Shown: positions 26,212-33,736 of the stretch, in pieces
How the letters are laid out: each line of letters starts with the position of its first letter
Position numbering within the stretch: position 1 is the first letter of the stretch
Origin: Haloarchaeobius litoreus
GTDB lineage: Archaea > Halobacteriota > Halobacteria > Halobacteriales > Natrialbaceae
NCBI RefSeq assembly: GCF_024495425.1
Contig: NZ_JANHJR010000002.1
Coordinates: forward strand, 310,001 to 374,000
DNA length: 64,000 bases
Direction of reading: 5' to 3'
Position numbers and translations under genes: made by a program
The notes under the pieces: generated by a model
What the model saw: only the letters and a program-made list of their open reading frames with translations
What the model was told of the DNA's origin: nothing
The model's database searches: none

Positions 26212-26732
26212 TTCGGCTGTCACGGCGCGCCCAGCTCGTCCTCGCTGCCGCCGGCGTCCTCGCCGTCGCGCTGCTCCCGCTGACGTTCGCGTACCTCCAG
26301 CTGGGCTCCCACCCCGACATCGACGCCAGCGAGGACCCCGCGAGTCCGGTCCGTGACGGTGTCCGCGTGCTCGAACGGGGCGTCCACGAGGCCGGGAGCG
26401 ACGCGACTGGGCAGTCGTGGAGTCGGCGTGAGGCGGTCGCGGACGACGTTCGGGCGCACCTCGACCCGCGATTCCGGTCGCTCGAATCCTCGCGCGTCGC
26501 CGAGGGCGTCGCCTACGAGGTTCGGGTGAACGACTCGGCGGCGAGCGCGTGGGCGGCCGAGCAGTGCCCGTCGGGGCCGGACCGGCAGTTCGGCGAGTGC
26601 GAGGCCATCGATGGGGTCGTCGTGCAGGAACGGGCCGGCGAGACGACCGTCCTCGCGGTGGCGGTGGACCTCACCGTGACGACGCAGGATGGCGTGTCGG
26701 TGGTGACGGTGGTGGTGCCGGTCGTGGGGTGA
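26208..26732 (+). CDS. Pilin-like protein 5 of the pilus operon
   Basis: The start at ATG 26208 is chosen because it overlaps the previous TGA (ATGA); the frame also allows a GTG at 26199. The 174-aa protein has LSRRAQLVLAAAGVLAVALLPLTFAYLQLG at residues 3-32 and a small periplasm-facing domain with one CPSGPDRQFGEC cysteine pair. It is the last gene of the operon, which ends 8 bp before the convergent PGF-CTERM-like gene. Confidence 0.7.
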   Translation: MIRLSRRAQLVLAAAGVLAVALLPLTFAYLQLGSHPDIDASEDPASPVRDGVRVLERGVHEAGSDATGQSWSRREAVADDVRAHLDPRFRSLESSRVAEGVAYEVRVNDSAASAWAAEQCPSGPDRQFGECEAIDGVVVQERAGETTVLAVAVDLTVTTQDGVSVVTVVVPVVG

Positions 26733-26740
26733 CTACCGCA

Positions 26741-29700
26741 TCACTCGTCTTCAGTCCGGTTCCAGAGCCAGCCGGTGAGGAGGGCGGCGGTTCCCGCGAG
26801 CGCACCGGTCGTCAGCGAGAACCCAGGACTCCCACCGTCCGACCCGGTACTGGTCGTCAACGACGGAGCGGACGTCTCCGGTACAGTCGACGTCGAGGGA
26901 GGGGCGGTGCTCGCTGTCGGCGTCGGCGACGCCGTTTCGCTCGGGGTCGGCGTGGTGGTCGGATCCGTCGATTCCTGTGATGCACGCGCGGCCTCGCGTC
27001 CGAGGACCGCGAGCTGGGTGCCGACGACCTGTTCGACGTTGGCGAACCTGTCCGACATGAGATGGTAGCGGTGCATGCCGAAGAGCGTGACGCGACCGTC
27101 GCCGTGGCTCGCCGTGGCGTACATCTCCGAGCCGGCGGCGGACTCCTCGTCGCTGCTCCGTTCCCTGAGGGGTTGCTCTGTGTGGAGCCACGCCTCGCTG
27201 TCCTCGGGCAGGCTGGCGAGGGCCGTCGATTCGGACGGACGCTCCGCGATCGGTGTCCCGAGCCTGAACGTGATCTCGGGGACGCCCCTCGTGAGGAGGT
27301 GGTCGGGATACGTGGGTTCGACGCGTGGGTCTTCGCCGTCGGGGAAGACGACGGGCCGCCCCTGGAACCGGAAGCCGAACGGCTCGGTCAGGTCGTCGAC
27401 GCCGTCGTCGACGCCGCCACGGGCGAGGACGACCAGACTCCCGCCCCGGTCGACGAACGATTCGACCGCCGCGATTTCGTCGGGGGCGAACCCGTACGCT
27501 GCCCCCCGGTAGGCGAGGGCAGGCGGAACGACGAGGACGTCGAGTTCGGCGAGTGCGGTCTCGTCCCAGCCGTCCACCATCCGGTAGTCGTAGCGGGGGA
27601 ACGTCTCGCGGAGCGGCGCGAACGGGTCGTCGGCGTCGACGGACTGCGGCTGGCCGTGTCCGATGTCGATGCCGATGACGGGCCGGGGGTGCGCGTCGGC
27701 CAGTTTCTCTTCCGCGGTCCGGGCTGCGTCGAGTGCCTGCCCGTACGCGTTCGCTTCGAGGGCGGTTTCGGCGGCGTCCTGGTACACCTCGGCGCTCACG
27801 AACGAATCCGCCCAGTCGCGACCGTCCTCGCTGGCGGCGGTCAGCTCGGTCTCGACTGCCTCGGTCCGGGCGCGGGCGTCCACCTCGGCGGCACCGTCGA
27901 CGAGCGCGTCGGCCGACGGGGCGAGGACGACGAACCCCCACTCGTCGAGTTCCGGCAGTGTGACCGAGAGCGTCTCCCCGTCCTCGGTCACCGAGAGGTC
28001 GGTGCGCTCCTCGGGGGTGTAGTACCGGGCGGCCCCCACCGCGAAGTCGGGTGTTGGAATCGAGAGCTCGACGTCGGTCTTCGACTCGAACGTGTCCGTC
28101 TCGACCGTGTAATCGTAGTTGAGCGCGTGGACGACGACCCGTTCGGGCGCCGACTGGACGTGTCGGCTCACGGAGAGCGTCGGGTCGTCGCGGGCGGTTG
28201 CCGACCGGACACCTGCGGATTCGAGTGCGGCACGCAGCTCGCCGGTGGTCTCCCCACGCTGGTTCTTCGTGCGGCCCGGGTCGTCCGCGAGGACGGTCGT
28301 CCCGTCGTGTTCGAAGACGGCTGCGGTGTCGTCTCTGGGTTCGTACATCCCGTCACGCGAGGGTGCGGACCCGCTGGTGACGATGTGGCCCCCGTCCCCG
28401 AGGTACGTTTCGAGTACCGTCAGCTGGGCGTCGGTGACGCTCTCGACGCCCGGCAGCACGACCGCGTCGTAGTCGGCCAGGCGGTCGAGCTGGTCGCCGT
28501 CGTCCCAGAGACTCGGGTGGCCGAAGACGAGCACGTCGTAGGATATCTGTGCTTCGCGGAGGAGCGTCGTCGTCCCGACGAACGACGAGATCCGCGGGCT
28601 GTCGCCGGCCACTCCGACGTTCCACTGCCGCTCGTTGTTCCAGAGGAGCGTCGGGAGCGACCACACCACGGCGACCCTGGCGTCGGGGTCGACGTCGTCG
28701 AGGAAGCGTTCGTGCGTCCAGAGGAAGTCGACGAACGACTGCAGGCGCTCCGGGACTGTCCCGTCCGCCTGGATCCAGTTGACGACCACCTGGTCGGTCG
28801 AGTATGCGGCGCCGCCCGTGAGCGGTATCTTCAGCTGTGCGCCCATCGCGTAGGACTCGGCGACCTGGAACCGCTTGAGGTTCGGGTACTGGTTCTCGGG
28901 GTCGAAGCCGCCGGGGTTCGATTCGCCCAGCTCGGTAAGCGTGCCCTTGGCGGTGGCGGGCTTCGAGAACCGGCCGATGGCTCGCTCGAGTTTGTAGTGG
29001 TAGTCGACGGCCGGGTCGACCCGGGGGAAGTGCTCGACGTGGATGATGTCGAGGTGGTCGCTGACGTAGATGTTCGCGGCCTGTGGATGGCCGAAGCCCC
29101 CCATGAAGTGGTTCCCGTAGAGCTGGATGTCACCCGCGTCCATCCGCTCCGGGAACAGCTCCTGGAGGCGCTGCCGACAGGCAGCGAAGAAGTCCTTGAT
29201 TCCTCGATGGTGGTGGAGGAGGTACTCGCGGAACACCGGGTCCTCGAACGGGTCGCCGCCGTCGTCCGGCGCGAGCCCCTCGTCGCGGAGATACTCACGG
29301 ATGTCGAACGACGCGGGGTCGTCGATACCGAGTTCCCGTCGGCGGTCCGCCGCGAGCGATTCGAGGTGCGTCCTGAACGCGTCCTGCGCCCAGACCGAGA
29401 AGTCGAGGCCCTGGAACCGGAAGACGCCGATCCCGTCGATCCAGAACGTGGAGTAGCCCGCCGCCAGCCGCTTCCGTGCGACGTACATCAGGACGTCGAC
29501 GGCACCCGGAGCGAAAACGGATGGAATACCGTTCGTCTCGAAGGCGTACTCGATATCGTGTGGCGTTCCGTCGAACTGCTCCGCGAGCAGGTCGTTCGGA
29601 TGCTCGACGGGGGAGCCGTCCGGGAATCGCCAGTCGTGGGCGTCGAAGACGGCCTGGTACTTTTCGACCGCGTCGTCGTCCGGGATGTTGATGGTGACGT

Positions 29701-30130
29701 TGCGGCCGACCGTTCCGGGGAGCCCCGTCTCCAGTGAGTACGCCAACTGTGCGTTCTGGCTCTCGTACGTCCGGATGTCGCCCTCGTCGAACGCCATCAG
29801 CGAGTCCCAGTCGAGTGCATCTGGATGGAAACCCTGGATGGTCCGCAACTGTTCACGGTGGGAGACCGGGTCCCAGCCGTTGACCGGTGGCTCCGTGAAG
29901 TACTGGTCGCCGAACTGCGTGATGAGGAACGGGTCGTCGGGATACGACGGAGTGGGGACAATCATCTCCTCGTCCGGGGCGGTGTCGGTCCGTACACCGG
30001 CCGTGTCGAGGGACTCCCGCTCGAATTCGAGCCAGAGCGGGAGCCCCGCCGTGCCGACGACGCCTCCGAGCATCGTCCGTCGAGAGAGAGTTGGACTACG
30101 GTCATCTACGCCGTCGTCGTCGTCGGTCAT
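26741..30130 (-). CDS. Tat-exported, PGF-CTERM-like surface protein with DUF4350-like domain
   Basis: A 1129-aa protein with a Tat signal (LSRRTMLGGVVGTAG, about 16-30). Residues about 60-430 resemble a TIM-barrel hydrolase-like module (FWIDGIGVFRFQGLDFSVWAQDAF, HVEHFPRVDPAVDYHYKLERAIGRF), as in GH-A clan-like or alpha-galactosidase-like proteins. Residues about 470-640 resemble a glutamine-amidotransferase-like trimerisation domain (VLPGVESVTDAQLTVLETYLGDGGHIV). A DUF4350-like domain follows (about 815-990, IGIDIGHGQPQSVDADDPFAPL and FVDRGGSLVVLARGG). Then comes a Thr/Ser/Pro stalk and SPGFSLTTGALAGTAALLTGW with Arg, a PGF-CTERM archaeosortase tail. It is a probable cell-wall-attached polysaccharide-active enzyme; catalytic residues were not assigned. 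Confidence 0.7.
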   Translation of the reverse strand: MTDDDDGVDDRSPTLSRRTMLGGVVGTAGLPLWLEFERESLDTAGVRTDTAPDEEMIVPTPSYPDDPFLITQFGDQYFTEPPVNGWDPVSHREQLRTIQGFHPDALDWDSLMAFDEGDIRTYESQNAQLAYSLETGLPGTVGRNVTINIPDDDAVEKYQAVFDAHDWRFPDGSPVEHPNDLLAEQFDGTPHDIEYAFETNGIPSVFAPGAVDVLMYVARKRLAAGYSTFWIDGIGVFRFQGLDFSVWAQDAFRTHLESLAADRRRELGIDDPASFDIREYLRDEGLAPDDGGDPFEDPVFREYLLHHHRGIKDFFAACRQRLQELFPERMDAGDIQLYGNHFMGGFGHPQAANIYVSDHLDIIHVEHFPRVDPAVDYHYKLERAIGRFSKPATAKGTLTELGESNPGGFDPENQYPNLKRFQVAESYAMGAQLKIPLTGGAAYSTDQVVVNWIQADGTVPERLQSFVDFLWTHERFLDDVDPDARVAVVWSLPTLLWNNERQWNVGVAGDSPRISSFVGTTTLLREAQISYDVLVFGHPSLWDDGDQLDRLADYDAVVLPGVESVTDAQLTVLETYLGDGGHIVTSGSAPSRDGMYEPRDDTAAVFEHDGTTVLADDPGRTKNQRGETTGELRAALESAGVRSATARDDPTLSVSRHVQSAPERVVVHALNYDYTVETDTFESKTDVELSIPTPDFAVGAARYYTPEERTDLSVTEDGETLSVTLPELDEWGFVVLAPSADALVDGAAEVDARARTEAVETELTAASEDGRDWADSFVSAEVYQDAAETALEANAYGQALDAARTAEEKLADAHPRPVIGIDIGHGQPQSVDADDPFAPLRETFPRYDYRMVDGWDETALAELDVLVVPPALAYRGAAYGFAPDEIAAVESFVDRGGSLVVLARGGVDDGVDDLTEPFGFRFQGRPVVFPDGEDPRVEPTYPDHLLTRGVPEITFRLGTPIAERPSESTALASLPEDSEAWLHTEQPLRERSSDEESAAGSEMYATASHGDGRVTLFGMHRYHLMSDRFANVEQVVGTQLAVLGREAARASQESTDPTTTPTPSETASPTPTASTAPPSTSTVPETSAPSLTTSTGSDGGSPGFSLTTGALAGTAALLTGWLWNRTEDE

Positions 30131-30273
30131 CGTAGAACGACCAGAGATGTATTATCGGTGTGATTAAAATTTCTGGCCTCGAACAGTGTGCCCGCGTCCT
30201 CCCGGTCGGGTCGACGAACTCCGGAACACCCGACGATGGCGACGCAGGAGGTGGTCGTGACGTGGCCTGCTCG

Positions 30274-30825
30274 TCACTCTGACTCGACGGCGTCGAGCAG
30301 CGCCTCCGCCTCCCGCACCTTCCGGTCGATGCGGTAGCAGTGGGTCTTGACGGTGCCGAGGTCGAGGCCGAGTTCGGTCGCGATGGCCTGCTGGGTGTTC
30401 CCGCCGTCGCGGAGCGCCTGCACCTGTGCCTGCCGGGGTGAGAGGCCGGCGTTGACGAGCGTCGCGACCGTGGGACTCGGCACGACGACGGCGTCGCTCC
30501 CCGGAACGGACTCGTCCATCACGGCCTGTGCGAACGCGGCGTGCACTGCCATTGCGGCGTCGCGGTCCCGGGCGGGCAGGTCGAGCCGGTCGGTCAGCTG
30601 GCTCCAGACGCCGGTGCCGACGAACAGCACCGTGGCGAGCCCGTCGTCGGTGGTGTGCCAGGGCTGGTCGTACTCGTCGTCGTAGTGCTTCTGGATGGCG
30701 TCGCCGCTGTCGGCGAGGTCGTCGTGGATGGTCGCGAGCACGTCGGCGAGGTGGCCGGGGTCGACGCCGTGGTCGCGTGCAGTGTCGCTGACGAGCGACG
30801 ACGAGAAGGGGGTGGTCGACGGCAT
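30274..30825 (-). CDS. Sigma-region-4-like HTH regulator
   Basis: ATG 30825 (MPSTTPFSSSLVSDTARDHG) is preferred because the dyad/TATA region lies just upstream at 30856-30874; the ORF's longer extension runs through it. The 183-aa protein ends in a LuxR/sigma-4-type HTH (about 130-170: LSPRQAQVQALRDGGNTQQA, then GLDLGTVKTHCYRI). The N-terminal 120 residues are a helical domain of unknown role. It is divergent from the HalOD1 gene and may control either or both. Confidence 0.75.
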   Translation of the reverse strand: MPSTTPFSSSLVSDTARDHGVDPGHLADVLATIHDDLADSGDAIQKHYDDEYDQPWHTTDDGLATVLFVGTGVWSQLTDRLDLPARDRDAAMAVHAAFAQAVMDESVPGSDAVVVPSPTVATLVNAGLSPRQAQVQALRDGGNTQQAIATELGLDLGTVKTHCYRIDRKVREAEALLDAVESE

Positions 30826-30855
30826 GGGAGGGGCTACGGCCTCGTCGGCCTTCAG

Positions 30856-30874
30856 GTTTACGTATATTGTAAAC
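30856..30874 (-). promoter_or_regulatory. Inverted repeat over the HTH-gene promoter
   Basis: GTTTAC-gtatatt-GTAAAC: perfect 6-bp arms around an AT-rich centre that itself looks like the TATA element, 31-49 nt upstream of ATG 30825. A regulator bound here would block TBP, suggesting repression, possibly by the encoded HTH protein. Inference only. Confidence 0.5.
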
Positions 30875-31121
30875 TCCCCGCCGTTCGCGGTGGGTCGCGA
30901 CCGCTGGCCGGCGGGTCGCTCGCCGGTCCCGGCCGCCGACTGTCGCTGGGCGAGGGAGACGGCGGACGCGGCACCGACGAACACCGTGGCTCGTGCTGCC
31001 GCCGGCGTCGTCGTCCACGGACGCTACCCCGGCAATCTGCTCGCGGATTCGAACGACGTGTCGTCGCGTGAATAAGACCCCTGACAGATACCACCCGGTA
31101 TTCATAAACCTGACCTATAAA

Positions 31122-31138
31122 TATAATGCTGCATTATA
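31122..31138 (+). promoter_or_regulatory. Perfect palindrome in the HalOD1 promoter
   Basis: TATAATGC-T-GCATTATA, a 17-bp perfect palindrome overlapping the end of TATA box tataaata (31116-31123) and ending 6 nt before ATG 31145. A leaderless transcript would start near the ATG, so the dyad sits between TATA and start, a repressor-type position. Confidence 0.55.
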
Positions 31139-31144
31139 AACTCC

Positions 31145-31441
31145 ATGGCTGCAAGTGACGACGGCATTCCTCCAGAGCCAGTGGCGAGAGGAGCACACGA
31201 CTTCGCAATCGGAGAATCGATCAGCACGACCGTCGCGACAGTACTCGGTCGGGCGGCAGGGATGGACCCGACCAGCATCCGGCCGCTGTACGAGCACATC
31301 GACACGGATGCCCTCGACGCACTCGTGGCCCACGGCATCGAGACCGGCCGTGGGGCCGCCGTCAGCATCGACTTCTCCGTCGACGACTTCGACGTCTGCG
31401 TGCGGGGTGACGGCGAGGTCTCGGTGTACGAGACGTTCTGA
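31145..31441 (+). CDS. HalOD1-domain protein
   Basis: A 98-aa protein that is essentially one halobacterial output domain 1. Typical features are the early S-I-S-T-T-V motif, LYEHIDTDALDALVAHG in the middle and a final FDVCVRGDGEVSVYE strand. HalOD1 proteins occur alone or fused to response regulators and are thought to be signal output domains, with unknown biochemistry. It has its own leaderless promoter with a palindrome and is divergent from the HTH regulator. Confidence 0.85.
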   Translation: MAASDDGIPPEPVARGAHDFAIGESISTTVATVLGRAAGMDPTSIRPLYEHIDTDALDALVAHGIETGRGAAVSIDFSVDDFDVCVRGDGEVSVYETF

Positions 31442-31470
31442 CCCGTCTCAACTCCCCTCAGATGCTGGAC

Positions 31471-31944
31471 TCAGTTCGCCCCGACTGCGTCGAGTAGCGC
31501 GTCGTAGTCGGGTTCGTTCGTCGGGTCCTCTGCGATCCAGGCGTCTCGCACGGTCCCCCCGTCGTCGACCACGAACACCGCCCGGTTCGCGATGTCGTAC
31601 AGCCCCAGGTCGGGGATGTCCATCTCCAGCCCGTACGCCCTGATGCCATCGCCGGCCGTGTCGCTCACGAGCTCGAACTCGATGTCGTGCTCCTCGCGGA
31701 ACGCGCCGAGCGAGAACGGCGAGTCCGCGCTCACCCCGAGTATCGTCGCGCCGGCCGCGGCGAACTCGTCGTGGCGCTCCTGCAGCGCGACCATCTCGTT
31801 CGTACACGGTGGCGTGAACGCCCCGGGGAAGAACGCGAGGACGACCGGCCCGTCACCGAGGTGGTCGGCGAGGTCGAACGGTTCGTGGTCGCTCGTTCCG
31901 TACGTCGCGGTGAACGTCGGTGCGGTGTCGCCTGTCGAGACCAT
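31471..31944 (-). CDS. Peroxiredoxin (AhpC/TSA family, 1-Cys-like)
   Basis: From ATG 31944 the protein is 157 aa, the normal length; upstream extension to 32604 is shadow. It has the peroxidatic motif PGAFTPPC with Pro40, Thr44 and Cys47, plus catalytic-type Arg further on. No second cysteine is present, so it is 1-Cys or uses a partner thiol. The sequence resembles the AhpE/BCP-like family that reduces hydrogen peroxide and organic peroxides in the cytoplasm. It lies convergent to the HalOD1 gene. Confidence 0.9.
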   Translation of the reverse strand: MVSTGDTAPTFTATYGTSDHEPFDLADHLGDGPVVLAFFPGAFTPPCTNEMVALQERHDEFAAAGATILGVSADSPFSLGAFREEHDIEFELVSDTAGDGIRAYGLEMDIPDLGLYDIANRAVFVVDDGGTVRDAWIAEDPTNEPDYDALLDAVGAN

Positions 31945-32046
31945 GGCTGGGGCTACGGTCGTCCCGGACAAGGTTCGCCGGCCGCACACGTTCGGGCCGT
32001 GCTCCGACCGAACGGTTTTCAGCGTCGTCGCGGTACCGTCGGGCGG

Positions 32047-32405
32047 ATGTCCTCCCTCGTCGATTCGGTGTCGTACCCGCAGGTGGCGCTGGGTGCCGCC
32101 GTGGGCCTCCTGGCGCTCGCGCTCGTCGCACTCGACGTCTACTCCCCACCGCTCCCGGTCGCCCTCGCCATCACCGTCCTCGCGCTCGTGCTCGCTGCCC
32201 GCGGGCTTCGACCGTTCGGCGGGACGGTGGGCTACCACGTCCTCCAGGCCGCGGCGTTCGGCTGCTGGGGTGCGGCGGTGCTCCTGACGGACTTCGTGGG
32301 TTGCGGGCCGTCCCGGCCGTGTTCGTCGTCGCCGGCAGCATCGGTGTGCTGTACTACGGGCGCCTCGCCGTGCAGCGTGGCCCCTGGTCGCCCATCGACG
32401 GCTGA
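32047..32405 (+). pseudogene. Small two-to-four TM membrane protein, frameshifted
   Basis: ATG 32047 opens a hydrophobic protein (SSLVDSVSYPQVALGAAVGL... to ...AVLLTDFVG). The frame then runs out into non-membrane sequence. From about 32305 another frame continues naturally (LRAVPAVFVVAGSIGVLYYG and RGPWSPIDG, stop at 32405). Joining them restores a protein of about 119 aa with regular TM helices; the shift corresponds to one missing base near 32300-32310. It is either a disrupted gene or a sequencing error, or (less likely) programmed frameshifting. Confidence 0.6.
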
Positions 32406-32431
32406 GGGCCGCAGGCCCGTCGGCCGACAGC

Positions 32432-33607
32432 TCACCGTGTCGCGAACGCGCCCGCGAGCAGGTACGCGTAACCGAGGGCACCGGCGAGTGCGAGCACGAC
32501 ACCGGCGGTCGCCACCGTCTCGGCGAGGAGCACGGCACCGGCCGTCTGCACGGCGACGCCGGCCGCGAGCAGCGCCATCGCCGCGAGCGCGGTCCGGTCG
32601 TCACAGCCCGGCCAGCGGCCGACGTTCGGCGGGTAGAACTGGAGCGAGACGCCGACGACGGTCAGTCCCAGGAAGCCGAGCAGGGTGAGCCGGCGGTGGG
32701 CCGGAATCAACGCGCCGTCGAGGCCGACGAACGCGAACCACAGGCCGAGCGCGACCGCGGCGACCCCACCGATGGCCCCGAGGAGCACGCCGTAGAGCGC
32801 CGTCCGCCGACGGTCCGAGCGGACGAACAGGGTGGCGACGATGGCTGCGTAGCCGACGACGGCGACGGTCTCGACGGCGGCGGCGAGGTGGAACCAGCGC
32901 CCAGCGGGGAGGGTCGCCGCGAGCAGGACCGGACCGACCGCGCCAGTGGGGAGGACGACCCAGACCAGGGGCTTCGGCGGTTCGGCGACGAGGAACCGTG
33001 GCAGGAGTCGCACACCGAGGCCGAAGACGAGCAGCGTCGCCGTTCCGGTCCCGAGCAGGTGGGTGACCCGGGCCGGGTAGCCGTCGAAGACCGGCTGCAC
33101 GACCCCGGCCAGGCCGAGCGTTGCGTAGCTCCCGACGAGCAGGTACGCGAGTGCGACTGGGACGACGGCGTTGGCGGCGCGGTCGACGCGCTCGCGGTGG
33201 GCGTTCGGGCCGCCGGTCCCGGTCTCGGCACCCGCGAGGTTGTCCCGCACCGTCCACGCGAGCGTCCCGACGAAGACGACGACGCCGGCGGTCCACAGCA
33301 CCGCGCCGGCAGGTTCGAGCGCGTCGGGCGTGCCCTGGAACGGTGCGAGCGCGAGGCAGGCCACCCCGACGGCGGTGAGCGGCAGCTGGACGATCGCCGC
33401 CCGGGGTTCGGCGAGCTCGCGGTCGAAGTACGACGGCACCAGCGAGTACGCCTTCCCGAAGACGACGTGGAGGACGAAGCCGTACAGGCCCAGCGCCACC
33501 TCGGTCCCGCGTGGGACGCCGACGAGCAGGCCGACCTGCCACGCGAGCAGGGAGGCGACGGCGATGCCGACGTAGCGACGCGCCCAGCGGGAGACGGTTG
33601 CGGCCAT
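32432..33607 (-). CDS. Polytopic membrane protein, oxidase-subunit-I/NnrS-like layout
   Basis: A 391-aa protein with about 11 TM helices. Helix-anchored residues include LYGFVLHVVFGKAYSLVPSYF, VTHLLGTGTATLLVFGLGVRLLPRF and IPAHRRLTLLGFLGLTVVGVSLQFYPPN. The conserved His residues (LHVVFGKAY, THLLGTG, PAHRRL) and helix spacing look like haem-copper-oxidase-related or NnrS-like haem/copper membrane proteins, but the full Cu ligand set is not seen. Function unknown. It is divergent from the iron operon. Confidence 0.65.
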   Translation of the reverse strand: MAATVSRWARRYVGIAVASLLAWQVGLLVGVPRGTEVALGLYGFVLHVVFGKAYSLVPSYFDRELAEPRAAIVQLPLTAVGVACLALAPFQGTPDALEPAGAVLWTAGVVVFVGTLAWTVRDNLAGAETGTGGPNAHRERVDRAANAVVPVALAYLLVGSYATLGLAGVVQPVFDGYPARVTHLLGTGTATLLVFGLGVRLLPRFLVAEPPKPLVWVVLPTGAVGPVLLAATLPAGRWFHLAAAVETVAVVGYAAIVATLFVRSDRRRTALYGVLLGAIGGVAAVALGLWFAFVGLDGALIPAHRRLTLLGFLGLTVVGVSLQFYPPNVGRWPGCDDRTALAAMALLAAGVAVQTAGAVLLAETVATAGVVLALAGALGYAYLLAGAFATR

Positions 33608-33681
33608 GGGCGGGGGGTTCGACTGCCGCCGGGAAAGTCGTGGTGCCGGAGCGGTTCGCCGGCGGCCCGTGCAACAGTGGA

Positions 33682-33695
33682 TTAGGTCCGCCTAA
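33682..33695 (+). promoter_or_regulatory. Iron-repressor-type box 1 (TTAGG-tccg-CCTAA)
   Basis: TTAGG at 33682-33686 and CCTAA at 33691-33695 form a dyad like the DtxR/IdeR consensus, upstream of the TATA-like element in gatttaaattg. Confidence 0.7.
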
Positions 33696-33717
33696 AATTC
33701 GAAAGTGATTTAAATTG

Positions 33718-33731
33718 TTAGGCTAGCCTAA
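33718..33731 (+). promoter_or_regulatory. Iron-repressor-type box 2 (perfect palindrome)
   Basis: TTAGGCTAGCCTAA is perfectly palindromic, ends 5 nt before ATG 33737 and lies downstream of the TATA-like sequence. The two boxes are 36 bp apart centre to centre, so the TATA region is bracketed. This is a typical place for Fe-bound DtxR-family (IdeR/SirR/Idr) repressors. Confidence 0.75.
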
Positions 33732-33736
33732 AACTC

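Larger units (their letters stand above)
30826..31144. other. Divergent promoter region with two dyads
   Basis: This 319-bp region carries no gene I can support. It contains the promoter of the HTH gene (dyad 30856-30874) and that of the HalOD1 gene (TATA 31116-31123 plus palindrome 31122-31138). The GC-rich middle (30880-31080) has only shadow frames. Confidence 0.6.

Noticed and set aside
27062-29737. 891-aa plus-strand frame
   Set aside because: Shadow of the Tat/PGF-CTERM-like gene; no domain, Val/Arg/Asp bias typical of antisense frames.
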